Source of the DNA: Bacteroidales bacterium
Lineage (GTDB): Bacteria; Bacteroidota; Bacteroidia; Bacteroidales; UBA932
NCBI GenBank assembly: GCA_011620605.1
Contig: WOYW01000011.1
Coordinates: 62,001-126,000, forward strand
Direction of reading: 5' to 3'
Length of the DNA: 64,000 nt
In this document: positions 10,973 through 19,656 of the stretch, piece by piece
How positions within the stretch are numbered: position 1 is the stretch's first letter
Layout: every line of letters starts with the position of its first letter
Position numbers and translations under genes: made by a program
The notes under the pieces: model-generated
What the model was told of the DNA's origin: nothing
Databases searched by the model: none
What the model saw: the letters and a program-made list of their open reading frames with translations, nothing else

Positions 10973-12599
10973 ATTCGCAGTAACGTCCCAGCTCAAGATA
11001 CCGCTTGTAAGCCTTGTCGTATGACTGGACCATTTCCTTGCGGGGACTGTATGTTTTGGCAAAGCCCGAGGTCATGGCATGTTGTGCTTGCTCCACCTTT
11101 GTGTAAATACCTGCAGCAGTAGCTGCGAACATGGCGGCACCCAGCGCGCAGGCCTGATCCGTACGGCAAACCTCAATGGGCATATTCAGCACATCACTAA
11201 GGGTTTGCATCACGAACGGGGACTTCAGGGCAATCCCTCCGATCCCGATCACGTTGTCGATCCGGACTCCCTGACTCCTGAAACGTTCCACAATCGCCCT
11301 GGAACCGAAAGCGGTTGCTTCCACCAAAGCCTTAAAAATGTGTGGAGCAGAAGTGCCGAGAGTGATACCGGCAATGGCGCCTTTGAGCAGTTGATTGGCA
11401 TCGGGTGTGCGGCGGCCGTTCATCCAGTCGGTGGCAATGAGAGCACTTTCTTCCACGGGAATCTTCTCTGCCAGGGCAGTCAGCGCCGGGATGATCTTTT
11501 CCGAAAGCTCATCAGCCAGGTTGGCATCCGGCAGCAGTTGTTTGAGCGGGAACTCAAGTACCCTTCTGAACCAGGCGTAAATGTCTCCGAAACCCGATTG
11601 TCCGGCCTCAAGGCCTATCATTCCCGGAATAACGGAACCGTCAACCTGCCCGCAGATCCCGCGGATAAGGTTAGATCCGATCTCCTCGTGCGAAGCGACC
11701 ATGATGTCACAGGTGGATGTGCCGATAACCCTTACAAACGTATGTGGCGTAATACCTGCACCTACGGCACCCATATGGCAGTCAAAAGCGCCTCCCGCAA
11801 CGACCACGTTGGTAGTAAGACCCAGGCGATCGGCCCATTCGGGAGACAGGGTACCTACGGGTTTGTCGGCCGTCAAGGTGTCTTCAAAAAGCCTGCTCCT
11901 GAAACCTGCCAGCAGCGGATCAAGCGCTACCAGGAAATCCTCTTCGGGCAATCCTCCCCAACCGGCATGCCACAGGGCTTTGTGCCCCTGTGCACAGCGG
12001 CTTCTGATTATCCCCGAAGAACTTTTTACCCCGGTGAGCAAGGCCGGCATCCATTCACAATGCTCTACAATGGAGTAGGCCTTTTCCCTTAAGGCCTTGT
12101 CTTCACGGAGAATGTGCAACGCCTTGGCCCAGAACCACTCGGAAGAATAAATACCTCCTTCATAGGCAGTGTAATTGATCTTCCACGTACTGCACAACTT
12201 GTTGATCTCATCCGCCTCGGCAATTGCCGTGTGGTCTTTCCACAGCACGAACATGGCGTTGGGATTTTCTGCAAACTCGGGCAGGAGGGCCAACGGCGTA
12301 CCCGTTTCATCGGTAAAAGCAGGCGTGCTTCCTGTAGTATCAAAAGCGATCCCAACCACATTGGCAGCCGTGCCGGCGGGAGCCAGAGAAAGGGCTTCTT
12401 TTACCGAGTCTTCAAGCACTTCAATATAATCCAGGGGATGCTGACGGTACCTGTTTGCTGCGGGCAGGCAATATTTTTCCTCCATCCAGCGGGGATAGTA
12501 TTTTACAGAAGTAGCTACCGTTTCACCCGTGCGGGCATTTACAACTACAGCACGGGCGGAATCGGTCCCGTAATCCAGTCCTATTACAAATTTATCCAT
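10962..12599 (-). CDS. araB: L-ribulokinase AraB
   Basis: This is a FGGY-family carbohydrate kinase of 545 aa, close to the usual AraB length of about 560. It has the N-terminal phosphate-binding motif DYGTDSARAVVV, the ribulokinase segment GIAFDTTGSTPAF, ATDWMNGRRTP, and the C-terminal nucleotide site IGGIALKSPFVMQ. It phosphorylates L-ribulose to L-ribulose 5-phosphate in the cytoplasm. It starts 1 bp after the araA stop, so it is the second gene of an araA-araB operon. Confidence 0.95.
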   Translation of the reverse strand: MDKFVIGLDYGTDSARAVVVNARTGETVATSVKYYPRWMEEKYCLPAANRYRQHPLDYIEVLEDSVKEALSLAPAGTAANVVGIAFDTTGSTPAFTDETGTPLALLPEFAENPNAMFVLWKDHTAIAEADEINKLCSTWKINYTAYEGGIYSSEWFWAKALHILREDKALREKAYSIVEHCEWMPALLTGVKSSSGIIRSRCAQGHKALWHAGWGGLPEEDFLVALDPLLAGFRSRLFEDTLTADKPVGTLSPEWADRLGLTTNVVVAGGAFDCHMGAVGAGITPHTFVRVIGTSTCDIMVASHEEIGSNLIRGICGQVDGSVIPGMIGLEAGQSGFGDIYAWFRRVLEFPLKQLLPDANLADELSEKIIPALTALAEKIPVEESALIATDWMNGRRTPDANQLLKGAIAGITLGTSAPHIFKALVEATAFGSRAIVERFRSQGVRIDNVIGIGGIALKSPFVMQTLSDVLNMPIEVCRTDQACALGAAMFAATAAGIYTKVEQAQHAMTSGFAKTYSPRKEMVQSYDKAYKRYLELGRYCESTV

Positions 12600-12600
12600 A

Positions 12601-14103
12601 CTAAGAAAGCGATTTGTTCAACATGTAGTAGATCTCGTTCAGTTGCAGATCTTTCTTAAATGTATTGACGGTGGTGTTTTCATCAATAACAACCAGTTCT
12701 ATCCCTGCCATTTCTGCGTAATCCTGCATGTATTCAACGGTCAGGTCGTAGGAAAAGGCGGTGTGGTGGGTACCTCCGGCAAGGATCCAGCAATTGGTCC
12801 CCACTTCAAAATCGGGCCGGGGTATCCAAAGGCTGGATGCCACCGGAAGTTTGGGAAGCGCTTTGGATTTGATACAGTCCACTTTGTTCACGATCAGGCG
12901 GAAACGATTCCCCATATCAATAATGGTAGAAGCGATCCCTTCTCCGTCTTTGGATGTGAATACCAGCCGGGCAGGGTCGTTCTTGCCCCCGATCCCAAGG
13001 GGATGCACTTCCAGACGCGGCTTTTTGTCTGTCAGCAATGGAGAAACCTCCAGCATGTGAGCCTGTAAGATTGCACTTTTTTTACCGTCAAAATGTATGG
13101 TATAGTCTTCCATAAAAGAACAGCCCTTTGGCATTCCTTGGCTCATGAACCACACTGTCCGTGTGAGAGCGGCCGTTTTCCAGTCACCTTCGGCACCAAA
13201 ACCGTATCCTTCTGCCATCAGGCGCTGGCAGGCAAGTCCGGGAAGCTGGTCCAGACCGGCCAGATCATCAAAATTGGTAGTAAAAGCCTTGGCCCCTTTT
13301 TCTTCCAGGAACCGGCGCAGTGCAATTTCCTCGCGGGCGGCTCTGAGTACCTGGGCACGGTCTTTTCCGCTTTTTTTACAATTATCGGCAAAAAGGTATT
13401 GATCTTCGTATTCGGCCACCAGTGCAGCTACTTCTGCATCGGTAACCTGTGCCTGCACGGCAACCAGCTCGGCAATGGGACAATAATCCACATGATAGCC
13501 CAGGCGCATCTCGGCTTCCACTTTATCTCCGTCTGTTACGGCTACATTATTCATTTGGTCTCCAAAGCGAATGATCCTCATATCGTGAGCATCGGCCCAG
13601 GCGGCTGCAACACGCATCCATACGGCGATCTGTGCCTGTGCTTTTTCATCCTGCCAGTGGCCTGCAACCACTTTTCTGTTTTTGCGCATTCGGGTGACCA
13701 TATGTCCGAATTCCCGGTCCCCGTGGGCACTCTGGTTGAGGTTCATAAAGTCCATATCCATGGTATCCCAGGGGATCTCTTTGTTGAATTGGGTATGGAA
13801 ATGGAGCAAAGGTTTTGTCAGTGCCTGCAATCCGTGGATCCACATTTTTGCCGGGGAAAAAGTGTGCATCCAGGTGATCACCCCAATGCATTTTTCACAA
13901 TTATTGGCTTCTTTGAAAGTGGCCGTTACCTCTTTCTCTGAATTTACCGTTCCTTTATAAACGACTTTCACGGGAAGGTTTCCTGATTCGTTCAGTCCCT
14001 TTACCATTTGGTTGGAATGAGCATCCACGGCTACGACCGCATCTCCTCCGTACAGGAGCTGTGCTCCTGTTACAAACCATACTTCATAATTTTCGAATGC
14101 CAT
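12601..14103 (-). CDS. araA: L-arabinose isomerase AraA
   Basis: This enzyme converts L-arabinose to L-ribulose in the cytoplasm. The start MAFENYEVWFVTGAQ at 14103 matches the family N-terminus; an in-frame ATG ten codons upstream would add residues not found in relatives. The protein is 500 aa, the normal length. Metal and active-site segments are GYGFGAEGDWKTAAL, LEVHPLGIGG and GGTHHTAFSYDL. It is first in the araA-araB operon, transcribed away from the GH127 operon. Its upstream region shares sequences with the GH127/SusC promoter region, suggesting joint control. Confidence 0.96.
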   Translation of the reverse strand: MAFENYEVWFVTGAQLLYGGDAVVAVDAHSNQMVKGLNESGNLPVKVVYKGTVNSEKEVTATFKEANNCEKCIGVITWMHTFSPAKMWIHGLQALTKPLLHFHTQFNKEIPWDTMDMDFMNLNQSAHGDREFGHMVTRMRKNRKVVAGHWQDEKAQAQIAVWMRVAAAWADAHDMRIIRFGDQMNNVAVTDGDKVEAEMRLGYHVDYCPIAELVAVQAQVTDAEVAALVAEYEDQYLFADNCKKSGKDRAQVLRAAREEIALRRFLEEKGAKAFTTNFDDLAGLDQLPGLACQRLMAEGYGFGAEGDWKTAALTRTVWFMSQGMPKGCSFMEDYTIHFDGKKSAILQAHMLEVSPLLTDKKPRLEVHPLGIGGKNDPARLVFTSKDGEGIASTIIDMGNRFRLIVNKVDCIKSKALPKLPVASSLWIPRPDFEVGTNCWILAGGTHHTAFSYDLTVEYMQDYAEMAGIELVVIDENTTVNTFKKDLQLNEIYYMLNKSLS

Positions 14104-14122
14104 AATTGAATTATTTGATTTA

Positions 14123-14172
14123 GATTTATACAAAGTAAAGAAAAATGGCTATGTACAGAATGTAATAAGAAT
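14123..14172 (-). promoter_or_regulatory. araA promoter region with candidate operator
   Basis: Reading the minus strand, TTACTTTG (one mismatch to TAnnTTTG) ends 27 bp before the araA ATG. It continues into a 13-mer CTTTGTATAAATC (14123-14135) that is identical at 26230-26242 in front of GH127/SusC. Further upstream ATTCTTAT-N7-TGTA (14154-14172) also recurs, with the same internal spacing, at 26184-26202. This makes a shared regulator plausible; the hybrid two-component regulator is the obvious candidate. The sharing is seen directly; the binding is inferred. Confidence 0.5.
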
Positions 14173-14264
14173 TCAATTTTATGCAAAAATAGTCCATTAG
14201 GAAACTAAAAAAAAATATTTTATCCATATTTGAATTTCAAAAAACAATTAAAAATACAACATAT

Positions 14265-16220
14265 ATGATAAAATTGTTAGCTGTCACCTTGTTGTCTTTA
14301 TTGATCCACGGTTATCCCATTGATCCCGTACCTTTTACCTCGGTAAAAGTCACTGATGCTTTCTGGGGACAACGTCTGAAAGCCAGTCGGGAGGTCACCG
14401 TACCCCTTGCTTTCAGCAAATGTGAAGAAACAGGTCGTTATGATAATTTTGTAATGGCTGCCAATCCCGGTGAACAGAACAAAGTAAAAGGATATTCCTT
14501 TGACGATACCGATGTATACAAAACCATAGAAGGAGCCAGTTATTTGTTACAGACTTATCCCGACAAGGAACTGGAAGCATACATAGATAGCGTGCTTGTA
14601 CTGGTGGCTGCCGCACAGGAACCCGACGGGTACCTGTATACGGCACGGACAATGAATCCTGACAATCCCCACGATTGGGCCGGAAATAAAAGATGGGAAA
14701 AAGTGGAAGAGCTGAGCCATGAATTTTACAATCTGGGTCACATGGTAGAAGGGGCCATAGCCCATTACCAGGCTACCAGTAAAAGATCGTTTTTGGACAT
14801 AGCCATCCGCTATGCAGATTGTGTCTGTCGTGAGATAGGAGACGAGCCCGGACAGGTCGTAGCCGTTCCCGGACACCAGATTGCGGAAATGGCACTTGCC
14901 AAACTCTACCTGGTTACAGGAGATGAGAAATACCTTAAACAGGCCAGGTTTTTTCTGGATAAACGAGGTTACACCTCACGTAAAGACATATACAGCCAGG
15001 CACACAAACCTGTTGTAGAGCAGGATGAGGCGGTGGGTCACGCAGTACGCGCTACCTATATGTATTCCGGGATGGCAGATGTGGCAGCCCTTACCGGAGA
15101 TAAATCCTATATAGATGCCATAGACCGGATCTGGGAAAACATTGTCACAAAAAAATATTATGTCACCGGTGGCATAGGGGCGACCAGCCATGGTGAAGCT
15201 TTCGGGGCTGATTATGAACTGCCAAATATGACTGCTTATTGCGAAACCTGTGCAGCCATTGGGAATGTATATATGAATTATCGCCTGTTCCTGCTGCACG
15301 GCGAATCGAAATATTACGACGTTTTAGAACGAACATTATACAACGGGCTTATTTCCGGTGTTTCGCTTGACGGAGGAACTTTCTTTTATCCAAACCCTTT
15401 GGAATCCACAGGTCAGCAAGAACGCCAACCCTGGTTCGGTTGTGCCTGCTGTCCGTCCAATATTTGCCGGTTCATACCCTCTCTTCCCGGGTACATTTAT
15501 GCCGTAAAAGACAACAGCCTGTTTGTGAACCTTTTCATGTCCAATACGGCAACCATCAAGATCCAAGGTAAAGATATTATCCTGAGCCAACACACAAATT
15601 ACCCCTGGGACGGCGATATTAAAATCACTGTTGACAAAACTTCCGGTAAAAACGTAACCCTCAGGATCCGAATTCCTGGATGGGTACAGAACCGACCGGT
15701 TCCCGGAGATCTTTATTCATATGCAGATGATATAAAACCCGCTTACCGTATTAAATTGAACGGATCTGAAATACCCGGAACGCTTAGTGACGGATATTTT
15801 TGTATTGACAGAAAATGGGAAAAAGGCGATTGTGTTGATGTGCATTTTGATATGGAAGTCCGGATCGTTACAGCCAACAAAAAAGTTGTTGCCGACAGAG
15901 ATCGTGTGGCCGTTGAAAAAGGTCCTCTGGTATACTGTGCCGAATGGCCTGATAATAATTTTGAATTACATAGTTTACTTGTGAACCGTACGCCGGAATT
16001 CAGGGCAGTCCCCGCCCCAGAAAAGCTTTATGGTATTAATCTGCTGAAAACATATGCCCAGGTACTGAACTACGATAATGACGGTCGACTTGTAACCAAA
16101 GACGTTACCCTTACACTCATCCCTTATTATGCGTGGGCACACAGGGGGCCGGGATCCATGATGGTGTGGTTGCCTTGGGATGTCAGTGTCGCGAAACCCG
16201 TCATACCTTCCTTGCCGTAA
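14265..16220 (+). CDS. GH127 beta-L-arabinofuranosidase
   Basis: This is a GH127 (DUF1680) enzyme of 651 aa that removes beta-L-arabinofuranosyl residues. The zinc/thiolate active site is complete: Glu327 and Cys329 in YCETCA, and Cys395-Cys396 in GCACCPSN, with Cys395 the expected nucleophile. The N-terminus is a weak signal sequence (MIKLLAVTLLSLLIHG). The (alpha/alpha)6 barrel is followed by the usual beta domains. It is divergent from araA, 161 bp away, and heads a run of closely spaced genes ending with the regulator. Known GH127 substrates include beta-arabino-oligosaccharides on hydroxyproline. Confidence 0.92.
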   Translation: MIKLLAVTLLSLLIHGYPIDPVPFTSVKVTDAFWGQRLKASREVTVPLAFSKCEETGRYDNFVMAANPGEQNKVKGYSFDDTDVYKTIEGASYLLQTYPDKELEAYIDSVLVLVAAAQEPDGYLYTARTMNPDNPHDWAGNKRWEKVEELSHEFYNLGHMVEGAIAHYQATSKRSFLDIAIRYADCVCREIGDEPGQVVAVPGHQIAEMALAKLYLVTGDEKYLKQARFFLDKRGYTSRKDIYSQAHKPVVEQDEAVGHAVRATYMYSGMADVAALTGDKSYIDAIDRIWENIVTKKYYVTGGIGATSHGEAFGADYELPNMTAYCETCAAIGNVYMNYRLFLLHGESKYYDVLERTLYNGLISGVSLDGGTFFYPNPLESTGQQERQPWFGCACCPSNICRFIPSLPGYIYAVKDNSLFVNLFMSNTATIKIQGKDIILSQHTNYPWDGDIKITVDKTSGKNVTLRIRIPGWVQNRPVPGDLYSYADDIKPAYRIKLNGSEIPGTLSDGYFCIDRKWEKGDCVDVHFDMEVRIVTANKKVVADRDRVAVEKGPLVYCAEWPDNNFELHSLLVNRTPEFRAVPAPEKLYGINLLKTYAQVLNYDNDGRLVTKDVTLTLIPYYAWAHRGPGSMMVWLPWDVSVAKPVIPSLP

Positions 16221-16236
16221 TATTTGAGATATCATT

Positions 16237-18480
16237 ATGATGAAGAAACTATTTATTATCAGCACCGTTTTGCTCCTGAACGTTGCCGTTTCTAATGCCC
16301 AGGGAACGGTGGAAGATTATAAAAGAGCCTACTCACTTGCCAAAACATTCAGTCGTGAAAACGTATACTATTCTGATGTCAGACCTGTCTGGATTAAAAA
16401 CTCAAATTCTTTTTGGTACGTCCGGAATACACCACAAGGGCGTGTCTATGTGGTGACAGACGCAAATAAAAAAACAAAAGTTCCGTTGTTTGATCACAAA
16501 GATCTGGCAGCCTCTCTTTCCAAAACATCCGGGAAAGAAGTCACCGCTGACAAACTGATGTTGGAAAGGCTGCAGGTCAACCGGACCATGGATACCCTGA
16601 AATTCATTTTTGAACGTCAGAACTGGACTTATTTTGTTAAGAAGAACATTCTGAAAAATGAGGGAGAGATTTCTGTGCCACCTCCTGGTCCCCATTGGAC
16701 AGTGGTTGACGAAGAAAAAAACGGAGACCCCGTTATTTCACCTGACGGGAAGTTTTCTGCCTTTATTAAAGATAACAACATTTATATTAAGGGAATCGTT
16801 ACCGGTAAAGAAAAACAGGTGAGTATAGATGGAACAGACGGTAATTATTATTCGTCATACATCACCTGGTCACCCGATTCCAAAAAGCTGGCAGTTAATA
16901 AAATCCGTCCGGCAAAAAAAAGATACATTTATTATGTGGAATCTTCTCCCGAAAGCCAGTTACAACCCGTTTTGCACCAGTTGGAATACGCCAAGCCGGG
17001 AGACGAACTGAGATTTAAACTTCCGTGCGTCTTCAACATAGAGAACGGAAATTCGTATGCGGCTCCTGCCCAATCTATTTCACCTCAATATGAAGTGGGG
17101 AACCTTGAATGGAACAAAGCGGGGACGGCCGTGATGTTCGACTTTAACCAACGGGGACACCAACTTTACTGTATATATGAATTATCTGCAGAAACAGGAC
17201 AGCTTCGTAAAATTATTGAAGAAACAAGTAAGACTTTTGTTAATTATACACGTTATTTCAGAAAAAACCTAGCAAAAGGGAATGAAGTCATCTGGATGAG
17301 CGAAAGAGACAACTGGAACCATCTGTACCTTTACGATGTGCAAACGGCATCGGTCAAAAACCAGATCACCAAAGGCCAATGGTATGTAAGAAATGTTATT
17401 CATGTGGATGAAGAGTCCCGTACTATCTGGTTCACTGCCAACGGGATGGTCCCGAATGAAGATCCGTATCTTGTCAGGTATTACAGAATAGGATTTGACG
17501 GAGAAGGGTTAACCTGCCTCACTCCCGAAGAAGGGACTCACCAGGCCTGGTTCTCTGACGATATGAATTACCTGGTAGACGTGTATTCCATGGTAGACAA
17601 AGCTCCTGTTGCCGTGTTGAGGAATGCCGCCGATGGAAGTATTATTATGGAGCTCGAGAAAGCCGATATCTCCGGATTACTTGAAAACGGATGGAAGGCC
17701 CCCGAAGTATTTACTGCAAAAGGACGTGACGGCGAAACCGATATCTGGGGCATAATCATTCGCCCCGTAAATTTTGATCCTTCCCGCAAATACCCGGTTA
17801 TTGAATATATTTATTCCGGACCCGGTAGCCACTATGTACCCAAGAGTTTTATTTCCTACAACCGCAATATGACATCGCTGGCCGAACTGGGATTTATTGT
17901 AGTGCAGATTGACGGGATGGGAACTTCGTTCCGTTCTAAAGCTTTTGAAGAAGTATGTTTCAGGAACCTGGCCGACTCGGGATTTCCGGACAGAAAATTA
18001 TGGATCAAAGCTGTTGCAAAAAAGTACCCCTATATGGATATTGACCGGGTAGGAATATTCGGTGCTTCTGCCGGAGGTCAGGAATCCCTTACTGCCGTGC
18101 TGCTTCATCCTGAATTCTATAAAGCGGCTTATTCTTCCTGCGGATGCCACGACAACCGCATGGATAAAATATGGTGGAATGAACAATGGCTGGGATATCC
18201 CGTTGGAGATCAATATATTAAAGGATCGAATGTTGAAAATGCCCATTTGCTGGAGTGTCCTTTAATGCTTGTGGTGGGAGAAATGGACAATAATGTAGAT
18301 CCGGCATCCACCATGCAGGTGGTAGATGCCCTTATAAAAGCCAATAAAGACTTTGAACTGGTTGTATTGCCCGGGGTTCGTCATACGATGGGCGAATCGT
18401 ACGGAGAGCATAAAAGATATGATTTTTTTGTGCGTCATCTTTTAAATGTAAATCCCCCCAAATGGCAGGAACTGGAATGA
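16237..18480 (+). CDS. S9 family prolyl oligopeptidase / DPP4-like peptidase
   Basis: This is a serine peptidase of 747 aa with signal peptide and an N-terminal beta-propeller (DPPIV_N-like, roughly residues 60 to 480) followed by an alpha/beta-hydrolase domain. The nucleophile is Ser611 in GASAGGQ, the acid lies in GEMDNNVDP, and the catalytic His is His716 in GVRHTMG. S9 enzymes cleave peptides after proline or act as dipeptidyl peptidases in the periplasm. A peptidase placed between GH127 and galM in an arabinose operon is unusual and may mean the substrate is a Pro/Hyp-rich glycoprotein; that is inference. Confidence 0.88.
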   Translation: MMKKLFIISTVLLLNVAVSNAQGTVEDYKRAYSLAKTFSRENVYYSDVRPVWIKNSNSFWYVRNTPQGRVYVVTDANKKTKVPLFDHKDLAASLSKTSGKEVTADKLMLERLQVNRTMDTLKFIFERQNWTYFVKKNILKNEGEISVPPPGPHWTVVDEEKNGDPVISPDGKFSAFIKDNNIYIKGIVTGKEKQVSIDGTDGNYYSSYITWSPDSKKLAVNKIRPAKKRYIYYVESSPESQLQPVLHQLEYAKPGDELRFKLPCVFNIENGNSYAAPAQSISPQYEVGNLEWNKAGTAVMFDFNQRGHQLYCIYELSAETGQLRKIIEETSKTFVNYTRYFRKNLAKGNEVIWMSERDNWNHLYLYDVQTASVKNQITKGQWYVRNVIHVDEESRTIWFTANGMVPNEDPYLVRYYRIGFDGEGLTCLTPEEGTHQAWFSDDMNYLVDVYSMVDKAPVAVLRNAADGSIIMELEKADISGLLENGWKAPEVFTAKGRDGETDIWGIIIRPVNFDPSRKYPVIEYIYSGPGSHYVPKSFISYNRNMTSLAELGFIVVQIDGMGTSFRSKAFEEVCFRNLADSGFPDRKLWIKAVAKKYPYMDIDRVGIFGASAGGQESLTAVLLHPEFYKAAYSSCGCHDNRMDKIWWNEQWLGYPVGDQYIKGSNVENAHLLECPLMLVVGEMDNNVDPASTMQVVDALIKANKDFELVVLPGVRHTMGESYGEHKRYDFFVRHLLNVNPPKWQELE

Positions 18481-18499
18481 TCATATAACAATATATCCA

Positions 18500-19645
18500 A
18501 TGAACAAAAAACTATTGACCGGATGCGTGACTCTTGTGTGCATTTTTCTTTTCTGCGCTTGCACACGAACCCCATCGTTATCGGTTTCGGGCTTGTATTC
18601 CGATAATTTCGAAGCAGAAAAAAACGGACAAAAAACAGGTCTGTATATTTTAAAGAATGATAAAGGCATGGAAGTGTGTGTTACAAACTTTGGGGGACGT
18701 GTTGTTTCCATAATGGTCCCGGATAAAGGAGGCACACTGCTCGATGTTGTTCTGGGATTCGACAATGTGACCGATTATATGGAAATCCCCTCCGATTTTG
18801 GTGCTTCCATAGGAAGGTTTGCAAACAGGATTGCCCAGGGACGCTTTACCCTGGACGGGATAGTCTATGAATTGCCAAAGAATAACTTTGGACATTGCCT
18901 GCACGGAGGTCCCAACGGCTGGCAATATAAAATTTATGAAGTGGAAAAGGTTTCTGACAATTCCATTACACTTGTGATGAATTCCCCGGACGGAGACGAA
19001 TCGTTCCCCGGCAATCTGACAGCTAAGGTTACTTACACCGTGACTCCGGACAATGCACTGGAAATAGACTACCAGGCTACGACCGATCAACCCACGGTCA
19101 TTAATATGACAAACCATTCCTATTTTAATCTGAGCGGGAACCCACTAAACAACATTCTTGATCATATTCTGTACGTAAATGCTTCATGTTTTACGCCGGT
19201 TGGCCGAACTCTCATTCCTACCGGTGAAATAGTATCTGTTGCAGGAACGCCAATGGATTTCACCGTACCAAAAGCGATTGGAACGGATATAGACAATACG
19301 GAATACGAACAGATCAGGTTCGGGAACGGTTACGATCATAACTGGGTACTGGAAACGAAGGGAGATATGAGTGTTGTGGCTGCTACTTTGTATTCGCCCG
19401 TAAGCGGTATAAAGATGGATGTCTATACAGATGAGCCCGGAATCCAGATATATTCAGGCAATTTTCTGAACGGGACTGTAAAAGGAAAACACGGCATTAC
19501 CTACCAGAGACGTGCTGCCGTGTGTCTTGAAACACAACATTATCCCGATTCGCCAAACCGTCCTGAATGGCCAACCGTTGTCCTGCGGCCCGGGGAAACA
19601 TATAAAAGCCAGTGCACTTATAAATTTAGTACATTAACATTGTAA
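18500..19645 (+). CDS. galM: Aldose 1-epimerase (mutarotase), lipoprotein form
   Basis: This is a galactose-mutarotase-fold enzyme of 381 aa that interconverts alpha and beta anomers of aldoses. A lipobox (FLFCAC) indicates a lipoprotein outside the cytoplasm. Family motifs are GASIGRFANRI, LHGGPNGWQYK (active-site His), NMTNHSYFNLSG and TDEPGIQIYSG (the Glu just upstream of the product loop). In this operon it would equilibrate released arabinose anomers before uptake by the adjacent symporter, which starts 11 bp downstream. Confidence 0.93.
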   Translation: MNKKLLTGCVTLVCIFLFCACTRTPSLSVSGLYSDNFEAEKNGQKTGLYILKNDKGMEVCVTNFGGRVVSIMVPDKGGTLLDVVLGFDNVTDYMEIPSDFGASIGRFANRIAQGRFTLDGIVYELPKNNFGHCLHGGPNGWQYKIYEVEKVSDNSITLVMNSPDGDESFPGNLTAKVTYTVTPDNALEIDYQATTDQPTVINMTNHSYFNLSGNPLNNILDHILYVNASCFTPVGRTLIPTGEIVSVAGTPMDFTVPKAIGTDIDNTEYEQIRFGNGYDHNWVLETKGDMSVVAATLYSPVSGIKMDVYTDEPGIQIYSGNFLNGTVKGKHGITYQRRAAVCLETQHYPDSPNRPEWPTVVLRPGETYKSQCTYKFSTLTL

Positions 19646-19656
19646 TAATCAATTAT

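Noticed and set aside
11079-12092. Open frame of 337 codons on the + strand inside araB
   Set aside because: It is antisense to a complete L-ribulokinase and shows no protein family features.
13093-13941. Open frame of 282 codons on the + strand inside araA
   Set aside because: It is antisense to a complete arabinose isomerase; the composition follows the complement of AraA.
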